64,000 nucleotides of DNA from the NCBI GenBank assembly GCA_029259745.1, contig JAJDEO010000063.1, forward strand, positions 186,001 to 250,000. The letters are read 5' to 3'. Below the pieces are notes generated by a model. It saw nothing but the letters and a program-made list of their open reading frames with translations, was not told the origin of the DNA and searched no databases. This DNA comes from Planctomycetota bacterium (GTDB lineage Bacteria > Planctomycetota > B15-G4). The position numbers and the translations under genes were made by a program. Each line of letters starts with the position of its first letter. The stretch's first letter is position 1. Below, piece after piece: positions 57,623 through 64,000 of the stretch.

Positions 57623-58825
57623 TCAGCCACCGGTAAGCGCGACGAAGTCGTCGACGATGGCGCGCACATCATCCGTGAGCTGCGACGCCGACGGGCCCGT
57701 GTAGACCACGCCCTTCGCGGCGGCCTTCTCGATGGCCTTGTCGGCCTGTTTCACGAGCGCTGCGGACGACTTGTCGAGCGCCTTGGCGAGCTTGTCGGCG
57801 TTCGGCTTCGTCGCATCCTTGGCGTAGGCGGCCGCGTCCTTTGCCCACTGCGACGCCGCGGCCTTGAGCAGCTTGCCGCGCAGCACGCGGTCGTTCTTGT
57901 CGTCGGCGTCGAAGTCCGTGAGCACGGCGTCGGTGAGCGTTGCGAGCGCGTTGAGGAATGCCAGCTCGGCGGCGATGCCCTCGACGTCGGGCAACGTGCA
58001 GACGCCGCCCTTCTTGGCCGCCTTCGCGCCGGCCTTCCCCAGCGCGACCTGGAACTTCTCGAAGGCCTTCGTCACGCAGGCGTTCTCCTTCGTGCCGAAA
58101 GGATCTTTCTCGGCCGGCTGCTTGGCGCGCTTCGCCTTGCATGCGAGCACGGCCTTGCCGAACTTGGCGGCACCCTTGAGGTGGTCCTTCGTGCACTTGG
58201 CGGGGTCGTACGTCGAGCCGCCGGGGCCGCCACCGGTACCACCCGTCGACCAGAGGATGCTGATCGATCCGCCCTCCCCGCCGAAGATCGCCGTGGCGAC
58301 GGGATACGCCGACAGGTCTTGGATGACACCGTCGTCGCTTCCCGTCTTGCCGTCGAAATCCGAGAACAGCAGCGAGCCTGTGACCTTGCCCGGCCCGAAC
58401 GAGCCGGCGAGGATCAAGTCCGTGTCCGTCATCGGGGTCGTGACGCTGTAGGTGTCGGCAACGGTGCCTCCGCCCGGAAGATCATCGCCGACCTGGATGA
58501 AGTTGAGCCCTTCGAAGAGCTTCGGCACGTCCTGCACGATCTGATACGAGCCGATCGTGATGACGAGCGACTTCGTCGGCTCGAGCCACTGGATGATGTC
58601 GGGGTTCGACGTCGGCACCGACATGACATCCGACTCGATGCGGATCGTGGCGCTGACCTGCGCGCCAACAGTGACGCCGAGCGCGGCGAGGGCCGGCTTC
58701 GTCGCCGGGAGCTGGCCGACGACGAACGACACGGTGCCCGTGAGGTTCGTCTCGAACTCGTCGGCCTTGGCGGTATGAGAGCTGAGCGCGACGAGTGCCG
58801 CTGCGATGAACGTGCGGAGCTGCAT
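57623..58825 (-). CDS. Secreted protein with Lys/Ala-rich Cys-containing C-terminal domain
   Basis: A 400-residue exported protein, ATG at 58825, signal peptide MQLRTFIAAALVALSSHTAKA. Residues 22-210 are beta-rich (TNLTGTVSFVVGQLP, IIQWLEPTKSLVITIGSYQI) and resemble the PEP-CTERM-type or lectin-like sandwich of secreted proteins. After a Gly-rich hinge (STGGTGGGPGGS) comes a helical Lys/Ala-rich domain with four Cys (AKCTKDHLKGAAKFGKAVLA, ENACVTKAFEKFQ, KKGGVCTLPD). I recall similar 'KC...C...C-x-K...GC' domains in other planctomycete and myxobacterial exported proteins. Function unknown. Confidence 0.65.
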   Translation of the reverse strand: MQLRTFIAAALVALSSHTAKADEFETNLTGTVSFVVGQLPATKPALAALGVTVGAQVSATIRIESDVMSVPTSNPDIIQWLEPTKSLVITIGSYQIVQDVPKLFEGLNFIQVGDDLPGGGTVADTYSVTTPMTDTDLILAGSFGPGKVTGSLLFSDFDGKTGSDDGVIQDLSAYPVATAIFGGEGGSISILWSTGGTGGGPGGSTYDPAKCTKDHLKGAAKFGKAVLACKAKRAKQPAEKDPFGTKENACVTKAFEKFQVALGKAGAKAAKKGGVCTLPDVEGIAAELAFLNALATLTDAVLTDFDADDKNDRVLRGKLLKAAASQWAKDAAAYAKDATKPNADKLAKALDKSSAALVKQADKAIEKAAAKGVVYTGPSASQLTDDVRAIVDDFVALTGG

Positions 58826-58887
58826 GGTGTTCTTCCCCGGTGATGTCGAGCAGCCCAGGATAACAGCGTGTTCGAGAGGTGTCCCGG

Positions 58888-60012
58888 TTAGCGGCCGACG
58901 CCGCCGGGCGCGAGGGGCTCGAAGCGCACGATCCGGAACGGCGGGCGCGTGACGTCGACGCCGCCGTGCAATGGAGCGTGGCGATGGAGCTGATTCACGG
59001 TGACGTAGCCCATGCCGTCGGGGCCGAAGGAGATGCCGTCGGGCCACGAGATCAGCGCGTCGTCGCGGTGGAGAGTGCGGTAGCGGCCGTTGGTCTCGAG
59101 CACGCCGATCGCGTTGCTGTTGATGTCGGTGACGTAGACGTTGCCGGCCGTGTCGATGCTGATGCCGTCGCTCACGCCCTTCGAGCCCACGACCTCCACG
59201 CGCGCGGCGAGCGCGTCGTCGTCGAGCGTCGCGTCGAGCAGGTCGGTCGTGGCGACGCGGTAGACGCTGCGACCGTTCATGGCGCCGAAGTAGACGTGCT
59301 GCGCCTCGGCGTCGATCGTGATCGGATTGAGACCGTTGCTGGGGATCGGTCCGTCGGGCGACGCGATGCGGGCGCGGCGTCCGTTGACGGCGATGTCGGC
59401 GCCGCGCTCGGGCTGCAGCAGGCGGTGGCCGAAGAGCGCGCGGCGCGTCGTGCCGGTGTCGAGGTCGACGACGAGGAGCGCCGGGCGAGAGTCGCCGACG
59501 AGGTCGGCGCGTCCCATGTCGGCGAGGTAGATCGCGCCGTGGACGAGGTCGATGGCGAGGTCCTGGATGAACGAGTTCGGACCCTTGGCCGGCGGGCCGA
59601 TCTCGATCAATCGGTGCAGCGCGTCTTGCGTCGTGTCCCAGGCGACGAGCTTCGCCGGCGTGGACGCGCTGCCGAGGTCGAGCATCCAGACAACCCCGCG
59701 GCTGTCGCTTTCGATGCCGAGCACGGCGTGCATTCCGACGTCCGAGCCGGGCTGCGGCGCGCGGCTCCAGACCTCGTTCGGAAACGCCGACGTCGTCCCG
59801 TCGTCATGCACCTCGACGACGCGCAGTTCGGCACCGGCGAAGGGGTGCTGGCTGACGAAGATGCGTCCGTCGGGAGTCACGGCGATGTTGCCCGGAGGCG
59901 TGTCGAGCTCGGCGACGACTTCGAAGGCGCTCGTCGGACGCGGGGCGAAGGTCTGGCACGCCGTGGCGGTGAGCAGGACAAGCGCGGCGGCGAGATGCGA
60001 ACGCGTGGGCAT
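58888..60012 (-). CDS. Lipoprotein of the major royal jelly protein / yellow family
   Basis: A 374-residue six-bladed propeller lipoprotein. ATG at 60012 gives MPTRSHLAAALVLLTATAC with lipobox Cys19. Family blocks: NSFIQDLAIDLVHGAIYLAD, PALLVVDLDTGTTRRALFGH, SNGLNPITIDAEAQHVYFGA, and GVSDGISIDTAGNVYVTDIN. Bacterial MRJP/yellow proteins are exported and related in fold to SMP-30/gluconolactonases; enzymatic activity is not established. It is divergent from the second tRNA-Ser across 298 bp in which no further gene is visible. Confidence 0.88.
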   Translation of the reverse strand: MPTRSHLAAALVLLTATACQTFAPRPTSAFEVVAELDTPPGNIAVTPDGRIFVSQHPFAGAELRVVEVHDDGTTSAFPNEVWSRAPQPGSDVGMHAVLGIESDSRGVVWMLDLGSASTPAKLVAWDTTQDALHRLIEIGPPAKGPNSFIQDLAIDLVHGAIYLADMGRADLVGDSRPALLVVDLDTGTTRRALFGHRLLQPERGADIAVNGRRARIASPDGPIPSNGLNPITIDAEAQHVYFGAMNGRSVYRVATTDLLDATLDDDALAARVEVVGSKGVSDGISIDTAGNVYVTDINSNAIGVLETNGRYRTLHRDDALISWPDGISFGPDGMGYVTVNQLHRHAPLHGGVDVTRPPFRIVRFEPLAPGGVGR

Positions 60013-60269
60013 GGATGGGTCCTCGGGAGAGCGACCTGGCGGAACTCGGCGAAGACGGAGACGAACGACCGCGAACTGGATAGCCGCCGATGAACGCGAC
60101 ATTGAAGCGCACGACGAAAAACCCGCGCCGCGAACTTCGGCGCCAGACCTCGACGAATCCACGCATTCACCCGCGATCTGTCACATCGCCTGCGCCGCGA
60201 TCGCCACCACCGCGCACGCACGCCCCTTCGTCGCCCGCAACTTGCCGCGTCGTTCGCGCCCGCTCGTCG

Positions 60270-60299
60270 TTGACAAGCAACAGGCCGATGACGTCCAAT
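60270..60299 (+). promoter_or_regulatory. Candidate housekeeping promoter of tRNA-Ser(GCT)
   Basis: A perfect -35 box TTGACA (60270-60275), an 18-bp spacer, then TCCAAT (60294-60299) as a four-of-six -10 box, ending 11 bp before the mature tRNA. Spacing and position suit sigma-70 transcription of the tRNA. Confidence 0.45.
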
Positions 60300-60310
60300 C
60301 CGCCGGTCGC

Positions 60311-60400
60311 GGACAGGTGGCAGAGTGGTCGATTGCGCTAGATTGCTAATCTGGTGACGGGTTTACCCGTCCGCGGGTTCGAATCCCGCCCTGTCCGCCA
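60311..60400 (+). tRNA. tRNA-Ser (anticodon GCT)
   Basis: A 90-nt gene with encoded CCA. Acceptor GGACAGG pairs fully with CCTGTCC. Anticodon arm CTAGA-TTGCTAA-TCTGG gives GCT. A long variable arm (GACGGGTTTACCCGTC) marks class II. T arm GCGGG-TTCGAAT-CCCGC. Reads AGC/AGU. D-arm sequence is the same as in the tRNA-Ser at 57405. Confidence 0.97.
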
Positions 60401-60413
60401 TTGGAGCCACCCG

Positions 60414-60872
60414 ATGTCCCTCGGGCCTGCCGCCACCCCGCGCTCTGCGCTCCTGCTGCACGTCGCAGCCCTGCTCTTCCTCGTGTCCGCCCTCCCGGGA
60501 TGCGTCACGCGCACGATGTACGTCCAATCGACCCCGCCGGGTGCTTCGGTCTGGATCGACGGCCAGCGCAAGGGAACGACGCCGTACGAGGAGACCTTCG
60601 TCTCCTACGGGACGCGCTTCGTGGAGCTCGAAGCTCCGGGCCACGCGCGCTTCCGCGACGTCGTCGAACTCGAGCAGCCCTGGTGGCAAGTTCCGCCCAT
60701 CGACTTCGTAACCGACCTTCTCATTCCCATTCCGATGCACAGCGACCATCGCTTCAACTTCGTGATGACGCCGCGCGATCCCAGCGCGGGCACGCGCGAC
60801 GAGGCCCGCGCGGCCTACGAGCGCATGAAGGACTTCGTGTCGGACTTCCGCGCCCAAGCGCCAGCTCCCTGA
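60414..60872 (+). CDS. PEGA-domain lipoprotein
   Basis: A 152-residue exported lipoprotein, ATG at 60414, starting 13 bp after the tRNA. The signal LLLHVAALLFLVSALPGC has lipobox ALPGC. A PEGA-type beta domain follows (YVQSTPPGASVWIDGQRKGT, TPYEETFVSYGTRFVELEAP), then a hydrophobic segment (IDFVTDLLIPIPM) and a helical C-terminus (TRDEARAAYERMKDFVSDF). PEGA domains occur on surface-layer and envelope proteins. Role unknown. Confidence 0.8.
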   Translation: MSLGPAATPRSALLLHVAALLFLVSALPGCVTRTMYVQSTPPGASVWIDGQRKGTTPYEETFVSYGTRFVELEAPGHARFRDVVELEQPWWQVPPIDFVTDLLIPIPMHSDHRFNFVMTPRDPSAGTRDEARAAYERMKDFVSDFRAQAPAP

Positions 60873-60885
60873 GCTCGAAGGCGAC

Positions 60886-62325
60886 GTGGGTTTGAAGGGG
60901 AAGCGGGTGGTCGTCCTGGGGTTGGGACGCTTTGGCGGCGGGCTCGGCGCCGTGCGTTGGCTCGCTCGCGAGGGCGCCGATGTCGTGGTGACCGACCTCG
61001 CGTCGGCAGAGGTGCTCGGTGACAGCGCGACAGCGGCCGCCGAGGCCGGGGCGCAGCTCGTGCTCGGCGGACATGACGGTGTCGACGTGGCGGGGGCGGA
61101 TCTGCTCGTCGTGAACCCGGCCGTCCCGATCGACGCGCCGCTCGTGACCGCGGCGCGCGACGCCGGCGTGGCGATCACGACGGAAGTCGCGCTGCTCGTC
61201 GAGCGCTGGGCTGGTCCCGTGCTTGGCGTGACGGGCAGCAACGGCAAGTCGACGACCGTCAGCCTGGCCCATGCGCTGCTCGCGGGCCTCGGGCGCGATG
61301 CAGCCCTCGGCGGCAACCTCGGCGGCTCGCTGCTCGACACCCTCGCTCCGGGCGCACCCGTCGTGCGCGCCGCCGACCGCGAGTCGATCGACGCCGAGGC
61401 CCCGATCGCCGTGCTCGAACTCTCCTCGTTCATGCTCGAGCACCTCGACGCGCTCGGCCCCGACGTCGCCGTGATCACGAACGTCACGCCCAATCACCTC
61501 GATCGTCACGGCACGTTCGAGGCCTACCGCGACGCCAAAGCCGGCATCGCAGCCCGTGCGCGCGCAGCGATCCTCTTTGCTGACGACCCCGTCGTGGCGC
61601 AGATCGCGGCGCACAGCCTGCCAGCTAACTGCCGCGTGCTGCGCTTCGGCGTGTCCGGGCGGGCTGTCGCGGAGTCGGCCGACATCGCCGTCGATCCCGG
61701 GGGCAGTCTCGTCGACCCCGCCGGCAACGTCCTCCTCGCCGACGGCGACGTCCCGCTCTTCGGCACCGCCAACCGGCTCGACATCGCCGCGGCGTGGCTC
61801 GCCGTCGAAGCGCTGCTGGGCGAGGGGACCCGGGCGCAGCTCGTTGCCCGCGCGCCCGCCGCTCTCGCGTCCTTCCGACTTCCGCCGCATCGCATGGCGC
61901 GCGTCGCCGAGGGCCGCGGTGTCGTGTGGATCGACGATTCGGTCTCGACGACGCCCGAAAGCACCGCGGCATCGCTCGAGGCCGTCGGGATGGCGTCCTG
62001 GCTCATCGTCGGCGGGCACGACAAGGGCCTCGATCCGGCGCCGCTGATCGCCGCCGCGCGCCGCCACGGGGTCGTCGGGGTCGTCACGATCGGCGAGGAG
62101 GGTCCGGCGCTGGCCGTGCTTGCTCGCCAGGCCGGGCTCGCGGTGCACGAAGCCGGCACCGTCGCCGCGGCCGTCGCGCACCTCGCCGGTCGGGCCGGTT
62201 CGGGGCAAGCGGTGCTGCTCTCACCGGGCTACTCATCGCACGATCAGTTCCGCGACTTCACGGAGCGCGGCCGCCATTTCGCCGCGCTCGCGAGTCAGGT
62301 CGCTGGCACGGCGCTCGGCGCCTGA
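60886..62325 (+). CDS. murD: UDP-N-acetylmuramoyl-L-alanine:D-glutamate ligase
   Basis: An ATP-dependent Mur ligase adding D-Glu to the peptidoglycan precursor, 479 residues from a GTG at 60886. Domain 1: KRVVVLGLGRFGGGLG, a Rossmann-like UDP-binding loop. Domain 2: P-loop GVTGSNGKSTTVSLAHA, VLELSSFML (family LELSSFQL), NVTPNHLDRHGTFEAYRDAK with the carbamylated-Lys region. Domain 3: IVGGHDKGLDPAPLI and LLSPGYSSHDQFRDFTERG. The usual DSKATN loop is DDSVSTTPES, a divergent form. No other mur or fts genes lie beside it. Confidence 0.9.
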   Translation: MGLKGKRVVVLGLGRFGGGLGAVRWLAREGADVVVTDLASAEVLGDSATAAAEAGAQLVLGGHDGVDVAGADLLVVNPAVPIDAPLVTAARDAGVAITTEVALLVERWAGPVLGVTGSNGKSTTVSLAHALLAGLGRDAALGGNLGGSLLDTLAPGAPVVRAADRESIDAEAPIAVLELSSFMLEHLDALGPDVAVITNVTPNHLDRHGTFEAYRDAKAGIAARARAAILFADDPVVAQIAAHSLPANCRVLRFGVSGRAVAESADIAVDPGGSLVDPAGNVLLADGDVPLFGTANRLDIAAAWLAVEALLGEGTRAQLVARAPAALASFRLPPHRMARVAEGRGVVWIDDSVSTTPESTAASLEAVGMASWLIVGGHDKGLDPAPLIAAARRHGVVGVVTIGEEGPALAVLARQAGLAVHEAGTVAAAVAHLAGRAGSGQAVLLSPGYSSHDQFRDFTERGRHFAALASQVAGTALGA

Positions 62326-62365
62326 TACAACGGGTCTTCACGCCCTCACCTCCCAGGCCTGTCCC

Positions 62366-62932
62366 ATGGCGAAGTGCGACTTCTGCGACAACCCGGCCAC
62401 GGTCCACATGACCGAGATCAAGGGCGGTGAGAAGACGCAGATGCACCTCTGCGAGTTCTGCGCGAAGCAGATGCACCCCGGCGATGGTGGGTCGGGGGGC
62501 GTCCAGAAGGTGCTCGAAGGACTCGACCCGAAGTCGCTCGGCGGGCCGCCGCTGGCCGTGCGGCTGACCTGTCCCCAGTGCGGGATGACGTACGCCGAGT
62601 TCAAGCAGCACGGGCGCTTCGGCTGCGCGAACGACTACGAGGTGTTCGGCGCCGAGCTCAAGCCGCTGTTCAAGCGCATCCACGGCTCGACGCGCTACTG
62701 CGGCAAGACGCCCGATGGCGGCGCCGTCGACAACGAAGAGATCGAGCAGGCCGTGCGCGCCGTGCGTGCGAAGCTCGACCAGGCGATCCGCGAGGAGCGC
62801 TACGAGGACGCGGCGCGCATGCGCGACGAGATTCGCGTGCTCGAGGCGGGCGAGGCCCAGGCCGACGTGGCCGACAACCCCGACCGCGACGAGGGCGACC
62901 CAGCCGACCATCCTGCCGAGGGCGAGGCATGA
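62366..62932 (+). CDS. mcsA: McsA-like zinc-finger/UVR-domain activator of protein arginine kinase
   Basis: A 188-residue partner of McsB, which it activates; in Firmicutes this system marks proteins for ClpCP. Zinc sites: CDFC...CEFC at the N-terminus, then CPQC with GCANDYEVF, where the usual last Cys (GCxxCY) is Asp. The C-terminal UVR motif is LDQAIREERYEDAARMRDEI. An acidic tail follows. Its stop overlaps the mcsB start by ATGA. The start at 62366 places the first CxxC at residues 4-7 as expected. Confidence 0.92.
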   Translation: MAKCDFCDNPATVHMTEIKGGEKTQMHLCEFCAKQMHPGDGGSGGVQKVLEGLDPKSLGGPPLAVRLTCPQCGMTYAEFKQHGRFGCANDYEVFGAELKPLFKRIHGSTRYCGKTPDGGAVDNEEIEQAVRAVRAKLDQAIREERYEDAARMRDEIRVLEAGEAQADVADNPDRDEGDPADHPAEGEA

Positions 62933-64000
62933 GTGACGCCCCGCTCTTCGAGCCGCGCCCGCCCGACCTCCCCGGTCTGTGGATCAAGGACAGCGGCCCC
63001 GAGAACGACGTGGTCGTCTCGTCGCGGATGCGCCTGGCGCGCAACCTGCGCGGCTACCACTTCAAGCCGCGCCAGGAAGAAGACGAAGGCAAGCGCCTCA
63101 CCGAGCACCTGCACGGCGTGCTGTCCGGGCTCGACCACGACCTGCGCTGGTTCGACATGGAGGAGCTGTCGCCGACGCTGCGGCTCGTCCTCTTCGAGCG
63201 CCACCTCGTCAGCCGCGAGCACGTCGACGACGAGCGCCCGCGCGGGCTGGCCTACACCACCGACGGCACCGTCGGCGTGATGGTGAACGAGGAAGACCAC
63301 CTGCGCTTCCAGGTCTTCGCGCCGGGCCTGAACCTCGAGGCCATCTCCGAACGCATCGAGGCACTCGACAACGAGGTCGCCTCGCGCGTCGAGTATTCCT
63401 TCTCCGAGCAGTACGGCTACCTCACCAGCTGCCCCACGAATACGGGCACGGGCCTGCGCGTCAGCGTCATGCTGCATCTGCCGGCCCTGGCCTACCGCAC
63501 GTCGACGAGCAACGACGACGAGCCGGGCATCGTGAAGGTCAACAACGCGGCCCAGCAGCTCGGCCTCACCGTGCGCGGCATCCACGGCGAGTCGAGCAAG
63601 GCCGAGGGCGACTTCTTCCAGATCTCGAACCAGGTCACGCTCGGGCGCTCGCCCGATCAGGCCGTCGGCGATCTGCGCGACATGCTCGGCCAGGTCATCG
63701 AGTGGGAGCGCCAAGTGCGCCAGATCCTGCTCGAGGACGACCGGTTGTCGGTCGAGGACCTCGTGCTGCGGTCGTGGGCCGTGCTCCGACACGCGCGGCG
63801 GATCGCGTCCGAGGAGGCGCTTCAGCTGCTCAGTTCGGTGCGTCTGGGCGCCTGCCTGGGCCTGATCGACGGCGTGGGCGTCACGACGATCCACGACCTC
63901 ATGGTCTCGATGCTGCCCGGACACCTGCAGTTCCGCGACCGCGCGAAGCTCTCGCCGGACGAGCGTGACGCCATGCGCGCGACGCTCATCCGAAATGCAC
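62929..64000 (+). CDS. mcsB: Protein arginine kinase McsB, 3' end cut by window
   Basis: ATP:guanido phosphotransferase that phosphorylates arginines in proteins. 357 residues are visible and the end lies beyond base 64000. Family blocks: VVVSSRMRLARNLRGYHF (ATP phosphate-binding Arg), GVMVNEEDHLRFQ with the catalytic Glu pair and the EEDHLR signature, FGYLTSCPTNTGTGLR-type loop here YGYLTSCPTNTGTGLR with the reactive Cys, and GLTVRGIHGESSKA. Translationally coupled to mcsA. ctsR and clpC are not upstream, unlike in Firmicutes. Confidence 0.95.
   Translation, partial: MSDAPLFEPRPPDLPGLWIKDSGPENDVVVSSRMRLARNLRGYHFKPRQEEDEGKRLTEHLHGVLSGLDHDLRWFDMEELSPTLRLVLFERHLVSREHVDDERPRGLAYTTDGTVGVMVNEEDHLRFQVFAPGLNLEAISERIEALDNEVASRVEYSFSEQYGYLTSCPTNTGTGLRVSVMLHLPALAYRTSTSNDDEPGIVKVNNAAQQLGLTVRGIHGESSKAEGDFFQISNQVTLGRSPDQAVGDLRDMLGQVIEWERQVRQILLEDDRLSVEDLVLRSWAVLRHARRIASEEALQLLSSVRLGACLGLIDGVGVTTIHDLMVSMLPGHLQFRDRAKLSPDERDAMRATLIRNA

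Overview
The window is GC-rich, densely coded chromosomal DNA from a bacterium that is almost certainly a planctomycete (Planctomycetota). The evidence is a secreted protein joining a PVC-type dehydrogenase/haem-binding region to a DUF1080 domain, DUF1573 and FG-GAP secreted proteins, four ECF sigma/anti-sigma modules within about 26 kb, a signal peptidase I with a large insertion, and Ser/Thr kinase-like proteins fused to beta-propellers. There is no rRNA, CRISPR array, prophage or complete insertion sequence. Both ends of the window cut a gene.

Layout. 1-9.7 kb: a truncated LeuA-like acyltransferase, a DUF1573 protein, a quinone-oxidoreductase-like enzyme, the giant PVC/DUF1080 protein, a lipoprotein and an FG-GAP protein. 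9.8-12 kb: a 160-bp element with inverted repeats, then a cassette of sigma factor, zinc anti-sigma factor and small secreted peptide. 12-23.4 kb: ElaA-type acetyltransferase, threonine-dehydratase-like enzyme, a tiny membrane protein, mgtE, lepB, a second sigma trio, dapF and a large membrane protein with a spermidine-synthase-like tail. 23.6-28.1 kb: two tandem paralogous secreted HEAT-repeat proteins. 28.2-28.9 kb: a peroxiredoxin-like gene with an in-frame TGA where the first Cys of a CxxC motif belongs, very probably selenocysteine. 29-38.7 kb: a third sigma pair, gyrA, ribB with a decayed ribA half, a fourth sigma trio, and a PilM-PilN fusion with a PilO-like partner. 38.9-46.9 kb: histidine kinase, two response regulators, carB. 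47-52.4 kb: four secreted or membrane-anchored proteins, the first two in AT-richer DNA. 52.6-64 kb: pseudokinase/propeller protein, nnrD, bifunctional nuclease, two tRNA-Ser genes, two exported proteins, a PEGA lipoprotein, murD, mcsA and the start of mcsB.

How the genes fit together. Core metabolism is scattered (carB, dapF, ribB, a LeuA-like gene, murD, nnrD) with no long pathway operon. Regulation is by translationally coupled sigma/anti-sigma sets and one kinase/regulator locus. Protein quality control appears as mcsA-mcsB. A large share of the genes is exported. The most notable items are the probable UxxC selenoprotein at 28227-28868, the metal-site-less RibA half of RibBA, the N-lobe-less pseudokinase, the 160-bp element and the repeat array growing out of a tRNA-Ser 3' end.
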